Source: Ulota crispa (Eukaryota > Streptophyta > Bryopsida > Orthotrichales > Orthotrichaceae). From it: 64,000 nucleotides of DNA. Where the stretch lies: positions 17,580,471 to 17,644,470 of the forward strand of contig OY987247.1 in the NCBI GenBank assembly GCA_963920765.1, read 5' to 3'. The translations under genes and the position numbers were made by a program. A model generated the notes under the pieces. It ran no database searches and was not told the DNA's origin. It saw only the letters and a list, made by a program, of their open reading frames with translations. Below are positions 1-13,346 of this stretch, piece after piece; position 1 is the first letter of the stretch, and each line of letters begins with the position of its first letter.

Positions 1-2784
1 CCTTTCGATGTCACCTGTCTTCGACCAAGCCAGTCCACGGCTGTCCGCTGAAGTGAGGGAAAGCGATAAAGAATGTTTCCCTACATTACAATCCCCAGAG
101 ACAGAAACGTCCACATTTAGTAACAAGGTGCGTCGTAGGTCATTAACTCTAAACGTCGCCACCCTATCCAACTCTTAAGACCAAAATATGCACTTCTGTG
201 CTTCCGAAAATGCTAGGCTACGACTGTTCTGTGAATTGCGAAATCTTCGAATCATGGAAAATCTCCTTCATATTTTGTAATTGCGAATTTGGGGTAGCTG
301 AAAGCTCGCATGGAAGACTTGGGACAAAAGCATGTACCTGTTCATCTACTTCTGGATGGCCATCAAAACGCAGCAGGACTGGCAGAATATATGCTTCATC
401 TGCCTGCAACACAACAAAAGTGGTCCAATAAAAAAAATGACAGAAATAACCAATCCAATTGATACTAAAACTTAAAACGTGTAGCAAGAGCATGCAACTA
501 CCAATACAGAGGAAATGTGACTTGCCTTATTCTCCTGATTGTATGCAGGTACATCCAAATATGGCGCAAGCTCTTCTGCTGTGACCACACCTCCCTTGCT
601 AGATATCATGTCTCCAACCTGACCATAAATACAAACAATAATAAAACAAGATCTTAATGTACTGATGTAAAGATCTTATCTATTTCCAGAATCAAAGGAG
701 GTTCGTTGCTCAGCCCACCTGCCGTAGTGAGCATATGTGCTCACTGTAACAATAATGTAGAGGATTCAAGAGAAATTGTGTATACAAGGAAAAAGGATAA
801 CTATACAAGAGATAAGAAAAATAAGGAGAAAGACTTACAGCTTTCCACCGAGCCTCCTCAAGACCTTCATTTGGATCACCATCTCCAAATACGAAAGAAA
901 ACACCTGCAATAGACATTCAAATTCATCGGCTCAGTTGCAATAAATGTTAACAAAGAAATTTGCACAAATCTCTAAAATTAGCTACCTGATGGAATAAGC
1001 CAATTAAACCCTAAACATTATTCTCGAATCTTAGACCATTCGAAAATATAATTCTAAAGTAAGCAAAAGCCAGCCCACCCTTGTGCACATACGAGGAAAC
1101 ATCTTCAAATTCACTTACAGACTCGAAAAAGTTCATGCCACCACCCCGCTGAACGGGTCTTCTGCTTCTATAATAATTAGGATTCCAGTACCTGTTCGAG
1201 CACTCCAGAATGAGAATTTCTTTTACAAAGCATTGAACGAACTCCTGAAAGATACAAAAAACATCTGAAGGATAGTTATCAACTGAAAGTTTACCATTCT
1301 ACTCACCATAAAAGATCAGCAGGACTGATGTACATGGAGAACCCCGGGTTGTTGTATCGTTGATTCGAATAACCCCCTCGTTGACCTCTATTGTCATCGT
1401 CACTGCATGAGACGATATCAGAGCATACACCGATTTAAGAGCCATTCCAAAGAAGTATGTAAACTATGAAAAACAACGCTTCAAAATTGAATAAAACGTG
1501 GCCCATATAGCTCAAGATACATTAAAAAAAAATCAAATTCAATACACATGAACATAATGAACAGAAAGGAAGAAGGTGTGGTGGCAGCTATTACGCACCT
1601 CCTACCAGAAGAGAGGATGACGACTATAGAAGTGTAGACAATGGCAATTGACACGAGAAGTGCAGTTCCAAAAGAAACACGTATCGCATATTCTGCTAAG
1701 GCCTAAGAAGTGTAGTGATCGTTAGAGAGTGACACGTAAGAATTACTGCAGTAATCTTCAATTGATTCTTTTTGTCAAACGATATATTAATTTGATGCAG
1801 ATGAGACGAACTGCTGATGAAAAAAACTCATGCTCCCTATGCTCAATTTGCTACAGGAAACTGGAATATATGAGCAAATGGTAATCAACAAATAAAATAT
1901 GCCGATAGGATGAAAGACTCACCTTGAGTTTCTCGAGAAGAGGTTCGTACTTCATCCTCAAGGATTTAGTAGTGAGATTCGATCGGTAGTCTTTGGGCAG
2001 CACGTACAGCACATCACCTTCATCTGAAACCTGATTCCAATGAAATTCCCAAGAAACTCTGAATATATTGCCACGTTTTCTTGCCGAAAACACATGATAC
2101 TCTGTTACTTTTCGTTTTACAACGTTTGTAAGAAAAAAGAGAGCATAAATCTCAGACACATGGAATAAATGACATGAATTCAGTAAAAGCAAAGATTTCA
2201 CGAACCTCTAGAAACCCTCCAGAATCTGCTGCCAAAGCCTGCAGTGCACTCTCTGCTTGTGTGAGTTTCAAACCAGCACGCGATGCCACATCCCCGACCG
2301 TCACTCGCCGTCCAAGCTCATCCACTGCTTTCATGGTGCCGTCTCGGACAAAAGGCGGTAGGGAATCAATCGCAATAGTCTTCGTCTTCAACGCTGGAGC
2401 AAAATCGGTTGCGCCATTCTCGTTCTCAAACTGCTGCAGAGCAACCGGAGCCTGTATCCGTTTCCAGCTTCTTCTCCAGCCATGGAGAACAGTTACTTGG
2501 CCTAGCTGCTTCCCTACAATATCACTTCCAGATGACCCTGACAAGCGTCGCATGGACAGCCCTGAAACTCTAATCGCATCCTTCCTACTGTGTTGCCTGC
2601 TTCCACCTGCGCTCCGTAATCGAAACGAGACTCCCCCGGATTTGGAATAATGTCTCTGCTGGCGAGTTGAGATGGAAGTCGACCTTGAATACCTTGAAGA
2701 GTAAGAGGTGCTCGTGGACGGAAGTGCAGTAATGGCGTTTGGTACTGACGCTGTTCGCCAGTCTGCAATCACAGCTGAATGCAT
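1..2784 (-). CDS. At5g03900-like chloroplast protein, 9 exons, 3' end beyond window
   Basis: The product resembles the plant protein listed as At5g03900, annotated in Arabidopsis as chloroplastic and loosely placed with iron-sulphur cluster assembly proteins; its biochemical role is not settled. Exons on the minus strand that keep one reading frame: 2784-2206, 2030-1923, 1702-1599, 1402-1307, 1191-1119, 904-839, 618-526, 403-338 and 80-15. The ATG at 2784 opens a Ser/Arg-rich, acid-poor stretch like a transit peptide. Conserved landmarks are VGDVASRAGL and FLEVSDEGDVLYVLPKDYR (exons 1-2), a hydrophobic segment with LLVSIAIVYTSIVVIL (exon 3, probable membrane helix), DEAYILPVLLRFDGHPE (exon 8) and GNILYRFPSLQRTAVDWLG (exon 9). 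Lengths and phases agree at every junction. The intron after exon 7 starts with GC (GCAAGT), the others with GT. The gene reads off the left edge, so the C terminus is missing here. Confidence 0.88.
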
Positions 2785-4095
2785 TTTGATTCTCTGAAAG
2801 AAACAAACTGCCGAGAGTGAGTTTCTTTACATGACATGTAAACAGATATCAGTATCGATCACCAGCTGAAAATCAAGCATCCAACATAACTTCTTACCTA
2901 TCATAATTCTGCAATTGCAGTCTTAGAATAAGTGCCACATGCTTCCAAGTTTCACACAATTGCTGCCATTACTAGTTCTCACATTCCTTTTTGGGATCAG
3001 TTTGTCTTTAGAGGGCGTAAGAACAACGTTACTCAACAATGTTACGCAATGAGTTTAAAAAATTCAAATGAACTAAAGAGTAGGAATGCGATATTCAGTT
3101 AGCAGTCAGTATTAAATCATACAAATTATATAACAATTTTGCAGGTGTGCACCCCGAAGGAAATTCTGACCAAAGTTAGCACCCGGGCGCCTCACTCAAG
3201 CAGAATGACAAAGCCTTACGCAATAATTTTGTCGACTGAAAGGCGCATATGGCAGGCTACGAAATTAGGGCTAAAAGCACAAGACGTGGCATGATGAGTG
3301 TTCTCAAATCGGATACCTAGACAGGCACCAGAGAGAGAGAGAGCCATTCAAACGCGACAGAGTAAAGCCCGAACCACTCACTACGGCGCTCCAATCAACG
3401 ATTCGAAACCATCGACCTAGCTCTTAGAACAGAAATTCCTACAAAAAGGTCAAACTATAATGCGAGTCCAGAAGGAAAGAAAGAGCCAAAGAGCACCACA
3501 TAGCAAAACCCTAGATTTTCCCGAAATATGATGAGCACTTACTCGAGCTCGACCACTGATGCGACCAAATTGTAATTGAACTATGCGCCACAACACCAAA
3601 GTAGGATTTCGTCAAAATTCAAATTCCAGTCCTGAGCTCATATCATAACCATCCGAATCCCGTTGCTCGCTTTTCAAATGTCTAAAACTCTCGTCCACAA
3701 TTCAGGTCAAGTCAATTCTGAGCAGGAATTCCGACTCACAACCGAATCCACGGGGAGACACTAAATGGCAATGGGAGTAGGAAATGTGTAGAAACGAAAG
3801 CCGTAAGAGCTGAATTCACCGCAAATTGGATGATAGAGTTTCACCTGCACCCGTGCAGCTCAGAATTGTGCGAAAAGGGACAGCAACGAGGTGCGTCTAG
3901 AAGTTCATCGCGTCGACCAAGCGAGGAGGAGGAATTAAAGGGCGGCACCGCATCCGACGCAGCTTCGATGCTGCCCGCAATTGTGACGACGACGACGACG
4001 ACGACGGTGCAGCAGCTGTGGCGAAGAAGCTTGAATGGAGGCTGTGGCTATGGCTTGGCCATGTGTGGGTAATGACATTCATCCATCGCAATCTC
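2785..4095 (-). promoter_or_regulatory. upstream region of the At5g03900-like gene
   Basis: No convincing coding exon was found. The segment lies immediately 5' of the ATG at 2784 and is the likely leader and promoter, possibly with a 5' UTR intron. A GAC/GTC trinucleotide run lies at about 3982-4006. Because of it, both strands show a short open frame with poly-Thr or poly-Ser at 3830-4090, which I treat as low-complexity artefact. No clear TATA box was recognised. Confidence 0.35.
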
Positions 4096-4215
4096 TCAAA
4101 CCATGCGGATGAAATTAGGATGAATAGAGGATAAACGAAGGATGAAAATGAGATGAATCTCGTTTAAATTAGGATGAAAACTGTGATCAGTTTTGGATGA
4201 ATCTCGAATGAGTTC
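4095..4215. repeat. degenerate GGATGAA-type short tandem array
   Basis: The hexamer to octamer GGATGAA, or its variants AGATGAA and GGATAAA, recurs about ten times at irregular spacing of 8-20 bases. It looks like a decayed simple repeat; no open frame crosses it. Confidence 0.5.
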
Positions 4216-6640
4216 TACATGGTTCAGTCCTCGTTCAGTTACAGTCCTGCTTACGGGTAGCGTGCAGGGCTCTTAAATTCATTTTTTATTTTTAGCTTCA
4301 CTTGCTAAAATTGTGGATTGTTGGTCAAAAAAATTGCTATCTACCTTGTATTTTGTAGAGGGCAAGTTGCAATAGTTTGGCTTTTTGTTTAGTATTTTGG
4401 CTATTTTTTTTTCTTGGCTAGAAACTCTCAACTACATGTCTTGCAACTTATTGAGATATAAATGGCAACTATCAAGTTTTTTTTTAATATATTCTCTAAC
4501 TATGTGAATTGGTGATGTCTAAAATCAAACTTTCATAGTTGTTTTATTTTGTTAGTTATCATGTTGAACTTGGACATTTGCAAACTTTAAACTAACAATA
4601 CAAATTGAAAATACACAGCTCTACAATGGCAATACAACAAAAATGGAAGCAAGAGTAAATTTATCATGCAAATGATAACTTCTAACACTATTAATTTTCC
4701 AAGGGTCAATTTCATCTCACATCCTCAATGTTTGTGTATACAAATGATATGATGCCAAATATGCAATTCCCTTGCTTTTGCAGAACAAATAGTGCAGAAC
4801 CTCATCAAGCAACAAGGTCCAATAAAGTTGCAATTGTGATGAAGTTGAAAATTGCAATTGCTATCAAGAGTTACCAAAATGGATACCCACATTTTACCTT
4901 TTTGATCCTACCAAGGGCAAAGTGGCACCCAATTCCTAACTTGAATGCAAAGTGGGGGGAAATCAAATGTGATTCCTGGCTACTTAAGGTGTCTAGATCT
5001 AAGATCTTGTTAGCTACTAGACCACTTTTCAAATTGCGCCTCATCTCACAAGCAGTTTTACATCTTGAGATTTTGACTATTTTTTGATTTTTTTGATTTT
5101 TTTTATAATACACTTTTAGTACAATCAAAATTGAGGTAAATTTTTTGCTAAATTTAGCCAAAAATATTTGCGCTGGTAGCGTGACTATCAAAGTCCATTA
5201 GGGCACCTTTTGCAGCATGCTTTGCAACACTTAGATAAATGAAATTTCACGAGGAGAATGACACGAAACCTTCATGATAAGGCTTGAAGTTCTCTTGCAA
5301 TCCTGAAACCTTCAAGGCCTACACCTGCGTTACAAGTACACCTAGCTATGGAGCGACGTTCCCAAAATTGGCTACTATTTGATCGAAATCTACAAAAAAA
5401 CATCTACACTACATGTACATTCAAAATTTTCTTGGAAAAACAACAAAGATTCTAGCCAGTAATCATACCTGTCAATCGGCAAATCGCAGATTGCAATCAG
5501 CTGCCGATGCAGCTTTTGCATCCGTCGCCTTTCTTGCGCCTCAGCCTGTTGCCATCGCGCTCCTCCAACCGTCCACCTGTAGCAAAATCTACAAAATCTG
5601 CACCGTCAATGTAGCTCCTTCACTTGTAGCGCCTGCATACGTTTAACACGCGTCAGAGCATTAGTTCATCTTCATTACTGCTGCACTGCTCCTGTTTTGG
5701 TGGATCTGGCTCTCTGATTGCTAACTGAAATTGCTCAAAGCCAGCAAGTTGTTGGCTCGTATTGAGTTGGAGGTTGAATAATTTTGCCATTGGTTGTTGA
5801 GCGTTCATTGCTTTTCATCCGCTCTCGCAGTAATTGGAAATTTGCAGCCGCCGCCGCCGCTGCTGCAGATCGTGATTGTGTTGCCGTTGTTTGGTGGCAA
5901 TTGAGTTAACTATGGCCCTTTGGTGGCGCTGCTTACGCATTAAGCAATTCAGTGAATCTGTGGTTGGAAATCTGAGATCTTAGGCTGCTGGAGTAGGGTT
6001 CAGCTTTAGGCCAATCCGGACATCTCTCCATTTCCATAGTTTCAATCTTTTCATGGGCAAGGGCGGGAATGCACAATGCGCAATAATCCAATGCTATAGC
6101 AAATCAAATTCTCCTCAGCATTACGCCAGTTCAAAGGAGTTTTGAAAGTTTGGAGGCAGCGAAGGTGCATCTTGCAATCAGAGCTTCTCCAAGGTGGAAG
6201 CGGTATAGGCCTTAAGGTGGCAATTTTGATGGGGCGCAGAGATTTGGGTGATGGTTTTGAACTTTGTAATTGTTCTGAATTTAAGGGCATGGAGGTTTGC
6301 ACATCCAAACCTACCTGCACTATATTTGCTTTTGTTTGGTGTGCTATCTCGATTGCAAATCTGTGTTCTTGTACTTGTTGAATTTGGTGTTCACTATGGG
6401 AGTTGAGAGTTTTGGATTCCTTTCAATGTGGCGTTATTGGTTTTCTGGTGGTGGCTAGAACATAGTTTACTGTCTCTCAGTGGTGTTATTCACGTGTTTG
6501 GGGGTGGGGTTTAGGCGAGCGGTGTGTGTTTTGGTGCTTCCTATTCAGCAAGAACGTCACAATCTTCATCGTGTAGTTGGCTAAATTGGTAGTTGCCTTG
6601 TGTTCATAGGGTCTTGGATCCGGTCCTTGCATGTTCTTGT
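4216..6640. other. intergenic DNA without a recognisable gene
   Basis: Mostly AT-rich, with T-runs near 4390-4480 and 5065-5105. An open frame of 119 codons at 4728-5087 has no recognisable domain and no exon-like flanks. The 5400-6640 part may be the non-coding left flank of the hAT transposon that follows, but no terminal inverted repeat was identified. Confidence 0.4.
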
Positions 6641-9600
6641 AGCGCCTCTTGCATCTAGTTCTATTGAGTTTGCTTTGGTTTAGGGGTGCGACACTTTACC
6701 CCATGGCACCGCCGCTTAGACTCCCCGAGGGCTTTTGGGTTTGTGCATTTTGGTCAAGCCGAAATACCAACAGCGTCAACAAGTATGTGATGCCTGCTGC
6801 CATTAAGGGTGATGCTATTTCAGAAACTTGGATTGTAGATTCGGTCTTGCAGCCAACAATTTGCCAATGCTTATCTTCAAAAGACACTGTTGTTTCCCCC
6901 GATAGCGACGACCTTGCACTTGATACACCTAGTAGTGCCAATGGCCCTCAGGCAGGTAAGAAGAGGGGAAGTGCAATTCCGGCTAATTTGGGCAAGAGAA
7001 AGAAGGTTGCGGCCAAATCTATCAATTGACGATGACAGGAAGTGTGGGCATGCAGATTTGCATGGGCAGAGGGTGACTTCAATTCCAACAGTGACCTCAC
7101 TGGAGTTGTCTGTAGAAGTTACATAGCTGTGACTAGGCGGAGAAAAGTGATGGTGCCCAAACTTGACAATCTAGAAAAGCACAAGGGTAAGCATTTTTGC
7201 AGGGAGGATGGGGTGCCCTTGAAGCACCTAAAGATGGGTGAGTCTTTCATTGACGCTAAATGCAAGCATTTGAAGATGTGTGGGGTGTAGGCAGGTTCGA
7301 GCCAACCAGGCCCTGTTGCCGACCAATTATCTGTTGGTTTGGAAGGCGAGGCAAAATGAAAGGAAGTGCAATTTGCCACTTTGTTTCAAATTTTATCTAA
7401 TGGACGTCCTATGTGTGATTATGAGCGTGAAGAACAACTACTAAGGCACTTGAAGGTTAAACACTTACCTAAGAAACATTGGTCAAAAACCTTTGGATGG
7501 GAGATGAGTGAGCATCTACATGGCTCAATCTTGAATGCGTTGAAGGCTGCTCTTCAATTTGCAACCTTTATATCCATTTCTACAGATGAAGTTACTGCCA
7601 TAGACAACACTTCATGGATAGGAGTCCATGTGTATATTGTAGAGAACTAGGTAAGGGTTCCTCATCTGCTACACTTGTCTTGTGTCGTTGAAAGTAGCAC
7701 ATCTGATCATCTGACCAATGTTATTATGAAGTCTTTAATGAGAGAGGGAGGGCTGAATTGAGAGGAGGTAGCATGCAAACTTGTTTGTTTTGGCGCAAAT
7801 GGGGTGAGCACCTTTCAGGGTGCCAAATCAAGAGTGACAAAGCAGATACATGAGAAGTGGGCGTCATTTGCGTTGGGAGCCAGTTGTGCTTCACACAACA
7901 TTAACTTGGTGGTGGAAACTTTGTCCAAATACCCCATGGTTTCTTGTTTGGAGGGCATCTTCTAGTCCATGTATACGTATTTCTGTCGCAGTCACAAGCG
8001 CCACGTTGAATTGCAAAAACTGGCTAATCTCATGGAAACTAAGGGCAAAAAAATGCTGCGCAACATTGAGACCCGCTGGATTTCCATGCAAAGTTCAACA
8101 CAGAGAGTCCTTGCAGAGTACAAAACCCTAATTGTGAAGATGGGTACCGATTTTGGAGGTGGTCGCGGCCAGAAGTCTATTGCTAGAGCAATGGATAACT
8201 TCAACTACCTCACCGACATTGAGGTTTTGCTGTCATTGTGTTGCTTTATTCCGCTTCTAAATTGTGTTCATTGCTTGATTAAGCTGTCACAATCACGTGA
8301 TATTTTTATCTGTGATTTCATTCAAGCAATGAAATTATGCCAAAAGGAGTTTCACAAACTTTTTGTTGACACATGTACATCTTACAACAGAGCAGATTGT
8401 AAAATATACAATGATTTGGTCACACTCGCCTCTGAGGAGGTTCCCCTGCTATGGAAGCCAATGCCTAGAGACATAAGAATCCGCTTTCTGGCTTTTGATT
8501 TTAATTTTACATAGGTGTTTGTTTGTTGCCATGATAAGTATAATGGGCAGCATTTTTTTGTCACAGAGACAGAGTACAAACAGATTCAAGCCAATATTCA
8601 ACAACACTTTGCGGGTGAGTGACTTTAGCTGCTTTCCTATTTTTTGTGACATTTGTCTCTCTTTGCAAAGTCTACGATTGCTCTTGCCATGGACACGCCG
8701 TGTTGGTATTTGTCCAATAAGGCCTGTTGCTGTTTTTCGTGATTATTTATTTCATACATTTGCAGTGATTCTTGTTCAATTTTGGTTATTGCTTTTTTGG
8801 TTTCCATAATGATAAGTCTTTGGACACATTAATGCTAAGGTTGTCTACTTCATGTAGCATTGTTTTATCTTCTAGTATAGGTGCTTTCTATTTTGAGTTC
8901 ACATAACATCACTTGTTGTATCACGTTTTAGCTAGCCGTGACGTCATTTGGTAAATGACGTTGTTGTTGTTGTTGTGAAGGTAATAATGATGCTCGTTGT
9001 TTAATTGACAATGCTCTAGGGGTATGTCAATTGGAGTTGCTTCAAATTTTGCTAATTGAAGGCCACCTCTGTCTTATGTTTATGCTAGTATTGGTTTCTT
9101 TCAGTATAGGCTGCTTGAGTATGTTGAAGGAAGGGGTTTTTGCTCTTGTATGTCCACGACTTTTCTATTTTGTTGTTTGTTTTTGGCACCCTCATGTTTT
9201 GCTCTTCAGATCCATTAAGTATCAGCTGTTGTAATTATGTCAAAGCATAAGATTGTCTGTGTTTTCCTTACTTGAAGTACAACTTCTAGTGATTAAAGGT
9301 CACGGTGCCTTTGCTGTTGTTTGATGGACATTGTTATTGTTTATGCTATGTTGAAGTGGCCTCTGATTTAATGGGCATACATCTTCTCATTGCTGAGATT
9401 GTGATGTGTGTAAATATTGCTAAAACCTGATCATTGAACTTGATTGGCGGTTTCTCCAGCAAGAGCTACTCGATGCTTTTGGGATTCTATATTCTTAGTA
9501 CTAGATGCAAGAGGGTGCTAAAGAGAGTTTCTCGGGGCACTTGGCTCTACTGAAGGGCTTTCATGCCCATGTGGCAACCATTGCTGCTGGCCAGCCTTTG

Positions 9601-10030
9601 CAAGGAGGGGCTTACACTGCTCTGCAGATGTTATCTGCAGCGAACCTTGACAACCAGAAGGGCTTGTTCAGGGTCACTATGAAAGCTAACTCTGCAGATG
9701 CTTGTGGGCCGCCTTTTCAGCTGAACCCTCTAATTAAGTTGTGGCGCAAACTCTCGCAATCATGACACCTAAAGACCCTCATTGCAGAGTATTTCAAGCT
9801 TGCAGAGATTGGGTGTTGCTTAGTACTAGGTTCAGTAAAAGATAAAAGGTGTTTTTCTACTTTGAAATTTTTGAAGTCTTGTCACAGAAATTGCCTGGGG
9901 AAGCATTTGCCACTTAATGTCTAAATGTTTGGACAGAAGTATTTCACCCTTGATAGCTTTCCATACAAAGAAGCCATTGAATCATGGAAAGGCGTTGTTA
10001 AGGGGGGAAGGCACAAGGATCTGTGACACA
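6640..10030 (+). mobile_element. decayed hAT-superfamily DNA transposon with transposase pseudogene
   Basis: The transposase can be followed through several frames. An N-terminal Cys/His-containing piece at about 7145-7290 (KVMVPKLDNLEKHKGKHFC) is followed by 7370-7650 (VKHLPKKHWSKTFGW, then ISISTDEVTAID, the first acidic motif of the RNase-H-like core). Then come 7655-8612 (CFGANGVSTFQGAKSRVT, CASHNINLVVETLSKYP, ETRWISMQSSTQRVLAEYK), 9460-9764 (HLALLKGFHAHVATIAAG) and the C-terminal dimerisation region at 9765-10025 (DKRCFSTLKFLKSCHRN). A GTGAGT donor at 8614 and an AG acceptor near 9459 suggest a genuine intron in the transposase. Stops at 7288 and 7648 and several frame changes show it is dead. 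Ends, TIRs and target duplication were not found, so the limits are approximate. Confidence 0.8.
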
Positions 10031-10226
10031 TTAAAGAGTAGTATCCTCATTTGAGTTTCCCTTAATTTTCATGAGATTAAGCTAGTTTTTCATTTTAGAA
10101 AGTTATTTGACATTGAAGTTGGCCCTTAACTTTGTAGTACTGCAAACTGTACTCTTGTATATCATTGTGACATCTAGCAATTTGAAGAGGAAGCTGTGAG
10201 CAACATCTTCCTATGAGGCTCCTTGC

Positions 10227-10660
10227 GAGAGTTTTGGGCAGGCAAAGCCTTCACAAGACTTTTGGAGGTCCAGCGCAAGGCAAGGTGAGGCTGCGGGAGT
10301 TTTGGAAGTTTCAAGAGGTCTAGCGCAAGGCAAAGCAAGGCTGCGGGAGTTTTGGAAGTTTCAAGAGGTCCTGCGCGAGGCGAGGCGAGGTTGCAAGAGT
10401 TTTGGGGGGTCTTGCAAGGGGCAACGCAAGGCTGCAAGAGTTTCAAGAATTGTGGGGGGTCCTACAAGAGGCAATGCAAGGCTGCAGGAGTCTTGGAAGT
10501 TTTGGGGAGTTTTGCAAGGGGCAACACGAAGCTGCAAGAGTTTTGGGAGTTTTGGGGAGTCCTGCAAGGGGCAACGCGAGGTTGTGGGAGTTTTGGGGAG
10601 TCCTACGAGGGGCAACATGTGGCTGTGGGAGATTTGGAAGATTTGGGGGATGTGAGGCTT
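10227..10660. repeat. GC-rich minisatellite, about 40-51 bp units
   Basis: About eight head-to-tail units, each carrying a core like CAAGGGGCAACGCGAGGCTG followed by a GAGTTTTGG tract. The first two full units are 50 bp and nearly identical; later ones vary in length (about 39-51 bp) and sequence. It sits just beyond the hAT remnant and is far richer in G than its surroundings. Long open frames on both strands here come from the repeat and are not treated as genes. Confidence 0.85.
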
Positions 10661-11117
10661 GATACAAGACATTGGAGCAACGGTTCCAAGCTGCAGCATT
10701 ATGCCTCCCATTGCATCTACCCAATTCATGTTCCTTCAAATTTACTAACTCTTTGTCTTGATGTGGTCTATTTTGTGTTGTGCAAGACACTAATACTGCA
10801 AAATGGGCAGTCTTGCCAATGGCAAGTTGGGTTCAATCCCCAAATTAGTGACACATTCAACTTATGTAAATTTTTATCAAATTTGCATCATAAAGTTGGC
10901 AAACATTTGACATTTTCTTTTGGTACATAAGAAATTATAGTAAATGCAAGTACACAAATTGTAGGTAGCAAAATTAACTTAAAAAGAACTCCATGTTCTC
11001 TACTATTTTGCAATTGCAAGAACAAACGTAAGCCAATATAGCTAGCATCCAACTCCAAAATGTACATCAAGGTAGCCAATTACACTCAAAAGTCTCCAAC
11101 AAAGTCGCAAACTGCAC

Positions 11118-11304
11118 TATCACTAGAAGAAAAACAAGGATAAACAACTCCACAAATCACAACAACTAGGTCACCAGAACTACCTTGCAGCTACACAAAC
11201 AACTGCACGACTAGATTGCAGTTGTGCAAATGTTGTGGAGTTGTTGTGCAATTGCAAGGCAGTTCTGGTGACCTAGTCGTTTATCCTTGTTTTTCTTCTA
11301 GTGT
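11118..11304. repeat. imperfect foldback (inverted repeat) of about 185 bp
   Basis: The left arm starts CACTAGAAGAAAAACAAGG and the right arm ends with its reverse complement. Both arms also share AGGTCACCAGAACT and a CCTTGCA-type segment further in, interrupted by small insertions. There is no coding content. It is probably a small non-autonomous transposon; the target duplication is unclear. Confidence 0.65.
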
Positions 11305-11809
11305 ACTTTTGAAAAGGAAAATTTATCCAAAAATTTACTTTATATTACCCATGTTAGCAACAAAGGTTCTACCATATTTTTTTCTATTAACTGAAACCGC
11401 TCCTTTTTACTAGCTTGGATAGCAAATCGGCAAAAAGGCCTGAACCTGCTCCGAGAACACTGCTATGGAGTGGAATTGTGTATAAATTGTGCTTGCCAAG
11501 GACCATGAAGGGGACAAGTTGAAAGCTAAAATTTGACGAGAATGTGGCTCAATTTGAAGGCCTCGCGACCTGCACAGGACGTGTTGAGTGCTATTGGGGA
11601 CTGAAAACAAGGAAGCCGTTACAGTTGGGGAGCGCAGGGCTTAGGTAGCTTGTTGTAGGAGATACTCTTATCCACCCCTTAACGGCTTAACCCTTTAAAG
11701 GCCACGTACATTTTCTTGAAATTCACTACAATAAAAACAAGGGTGGTAGACTTAGATGTGATGTTGACTCAAATGTGGACGCAGTAGTGGGTATCAAACT
11801 TGCCATTAG

Positions 11810-12230
11810 AGGAAAAATGAGTTCAAGAGAAGGCCCTTATACCTTAACAAACCACTTTATTTATTGAGATAGGAGAAGCATAGGTAAGGTACCTACACAA
11901 GTGTCTCTACCTTGTGTGAAGCACTCAAATGTACCATGGTATATAACAAAAGGATTGATGATGGAAAACAATATTATAACATGACAATGACAAATGCAAG
12001 GACCTTTAGTGGAACACAAGAATAAACTAGGACTAGAATTACCAATCAAACAAGGACACTCATCAAACAAATAACATATGATATTTTAAAAAAATTGCTC
12101 TCATGAAGTACTTGTAAGTAGGTATAGGGTATTAGTCTCTTTTTATTTGAAAAAGGACATTACATTTAAATGCTTTTGACCCCTCCAACCACTTCCCATA
12201 AGGGCCTTCTCTTGAGCTCATTTTTCCAAA
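11810..12230. repeat. segment bounded by inverted repeats of about 30 bp
   Basis: GAGTTCAAGAGAAGGCCCTTAT at the left is matched in inverse orientation by ATAAGGGCCTTCTCTTGAGC at the right, with AAAAATGAG outside each. The interior is AT-rich and non-coding. It could be a short non-autonomous transposon or a chance-retained inverted duplication. Confidence 0.5.
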
Positions 12231-12499
12231 CATGATGTTTTCTACTTGATAACTATGGCAAGGTTCACCCCATAACTCAACCACTTTTGCTAATTATCAA
12301 ACTTGAGAAGTCCATCACCCACTTAACTCAAACTAATTATGGCATTTTTTATAAAAGCTATCCAGTGATCTTGTAGCTCTCTTCTAGCAAGCTAGCCTTG
12401 TTCCACTATTGAACCCTATATTCTAATTTGCACAATTTTGTTATTGAGCTTGTTTGTAACCAATTTGTTTTGCAATTGTTATTTAATGCTTCTCAAAAT

Positions 12500-12745
12500 C
12501 CATGTCCTCTAATGTAAGAGCCCGTGATTAGGAAGCATTGTTGTGAGTTTTTATAATGTTGCTACTAATCATACTACTAAAATCATAGTTACCTCTATAA
12601 CATCACATTGTAAGCTCTTTAACATCATATCTTCACTCTCTATAATGTTATGGATACAATCATAGTGACCTTTGTAATATCACATTTTGACCTCTGTAAT
12701 ATCACATCTTCACTCTTTGTGACATTATCACATTCATACAATTTA
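12500..12745. repeat. short irregular repeats of a TGTAATATCACAT type
   Basis: The motif CCTCTGTAATATCACATC and close variants recur at least five times, interspersed with CTTCACTCT. No coding potential was seen. It looks like a decayed low-copy tandem array. Confidence 0.45.
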
Positions 12746-13346
12746 AAAACCTGTTGAAATTATTAACTTGCATTCTCTCTAACATATGAAAATCCTAATA
12801 AAATGATACTGGTGAATGCATTGCGTAGCAAGCGCCAACCACTAATGCTAATGAGAAAATTTTGAGGTTTCCTTAAACAATTCATCTCTATTTTTCATCT
12901 AGTTAAAAGGAAGAGTTATGGTAAGAAAGTAACCACAATTATTAAGTGATTTGTGAAACTTTACAAAAATGACAACTTTATAGATTGTTGTATGAGCAAC
13001 CACCCCATAACTTTGAGTGAATTTCAGAATAAAGTCAACCAAAAATTAATGGTTTGACACCTACTATTGGAAGAGCAACGCCAAGAATAGGCCGCGCAAT
13101 GAAGACCAACGTGAGTTCTAGTGAAATCTTGCAGGGAATGCACATGATTGAGCGATTTTTTGATGAATAAGCTTACTCAATATATGCATAGACAGAAGTC
13201 GGTTGCTGTACCTAACTCAACATTGATAGCCTTTGCAAAGTTCCACTCTACCCTCATGAGACGGAGAATGCATGAAAGAAGGAAAATCATGTTTCTCCTG
13301 CAAATTCTTTGGTGTTTGATTGCATTTTCATTTAATAACTCCATTA

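Noticed and set aside
3830-4091. Open frames on both strands around the GAC/GTC run (poly-Thr and poly-Ser peptides).
   Set aside because: Driven by the trinucleotide repeat; no domain, and no splice sites linking it convincingly to the At5g03900-like gene.
4728-5191. Open frames of 119 and 106 codons on opposite strands.
   Set aside because: No recognisable motif, AT-rich composition like the surroundings, and overlapping each other.
10174-10930. Several long overlapping frames up to 192 codons.
   Set aside because: They are readings of the minisatellite, whose unit lacks stops in most frames.
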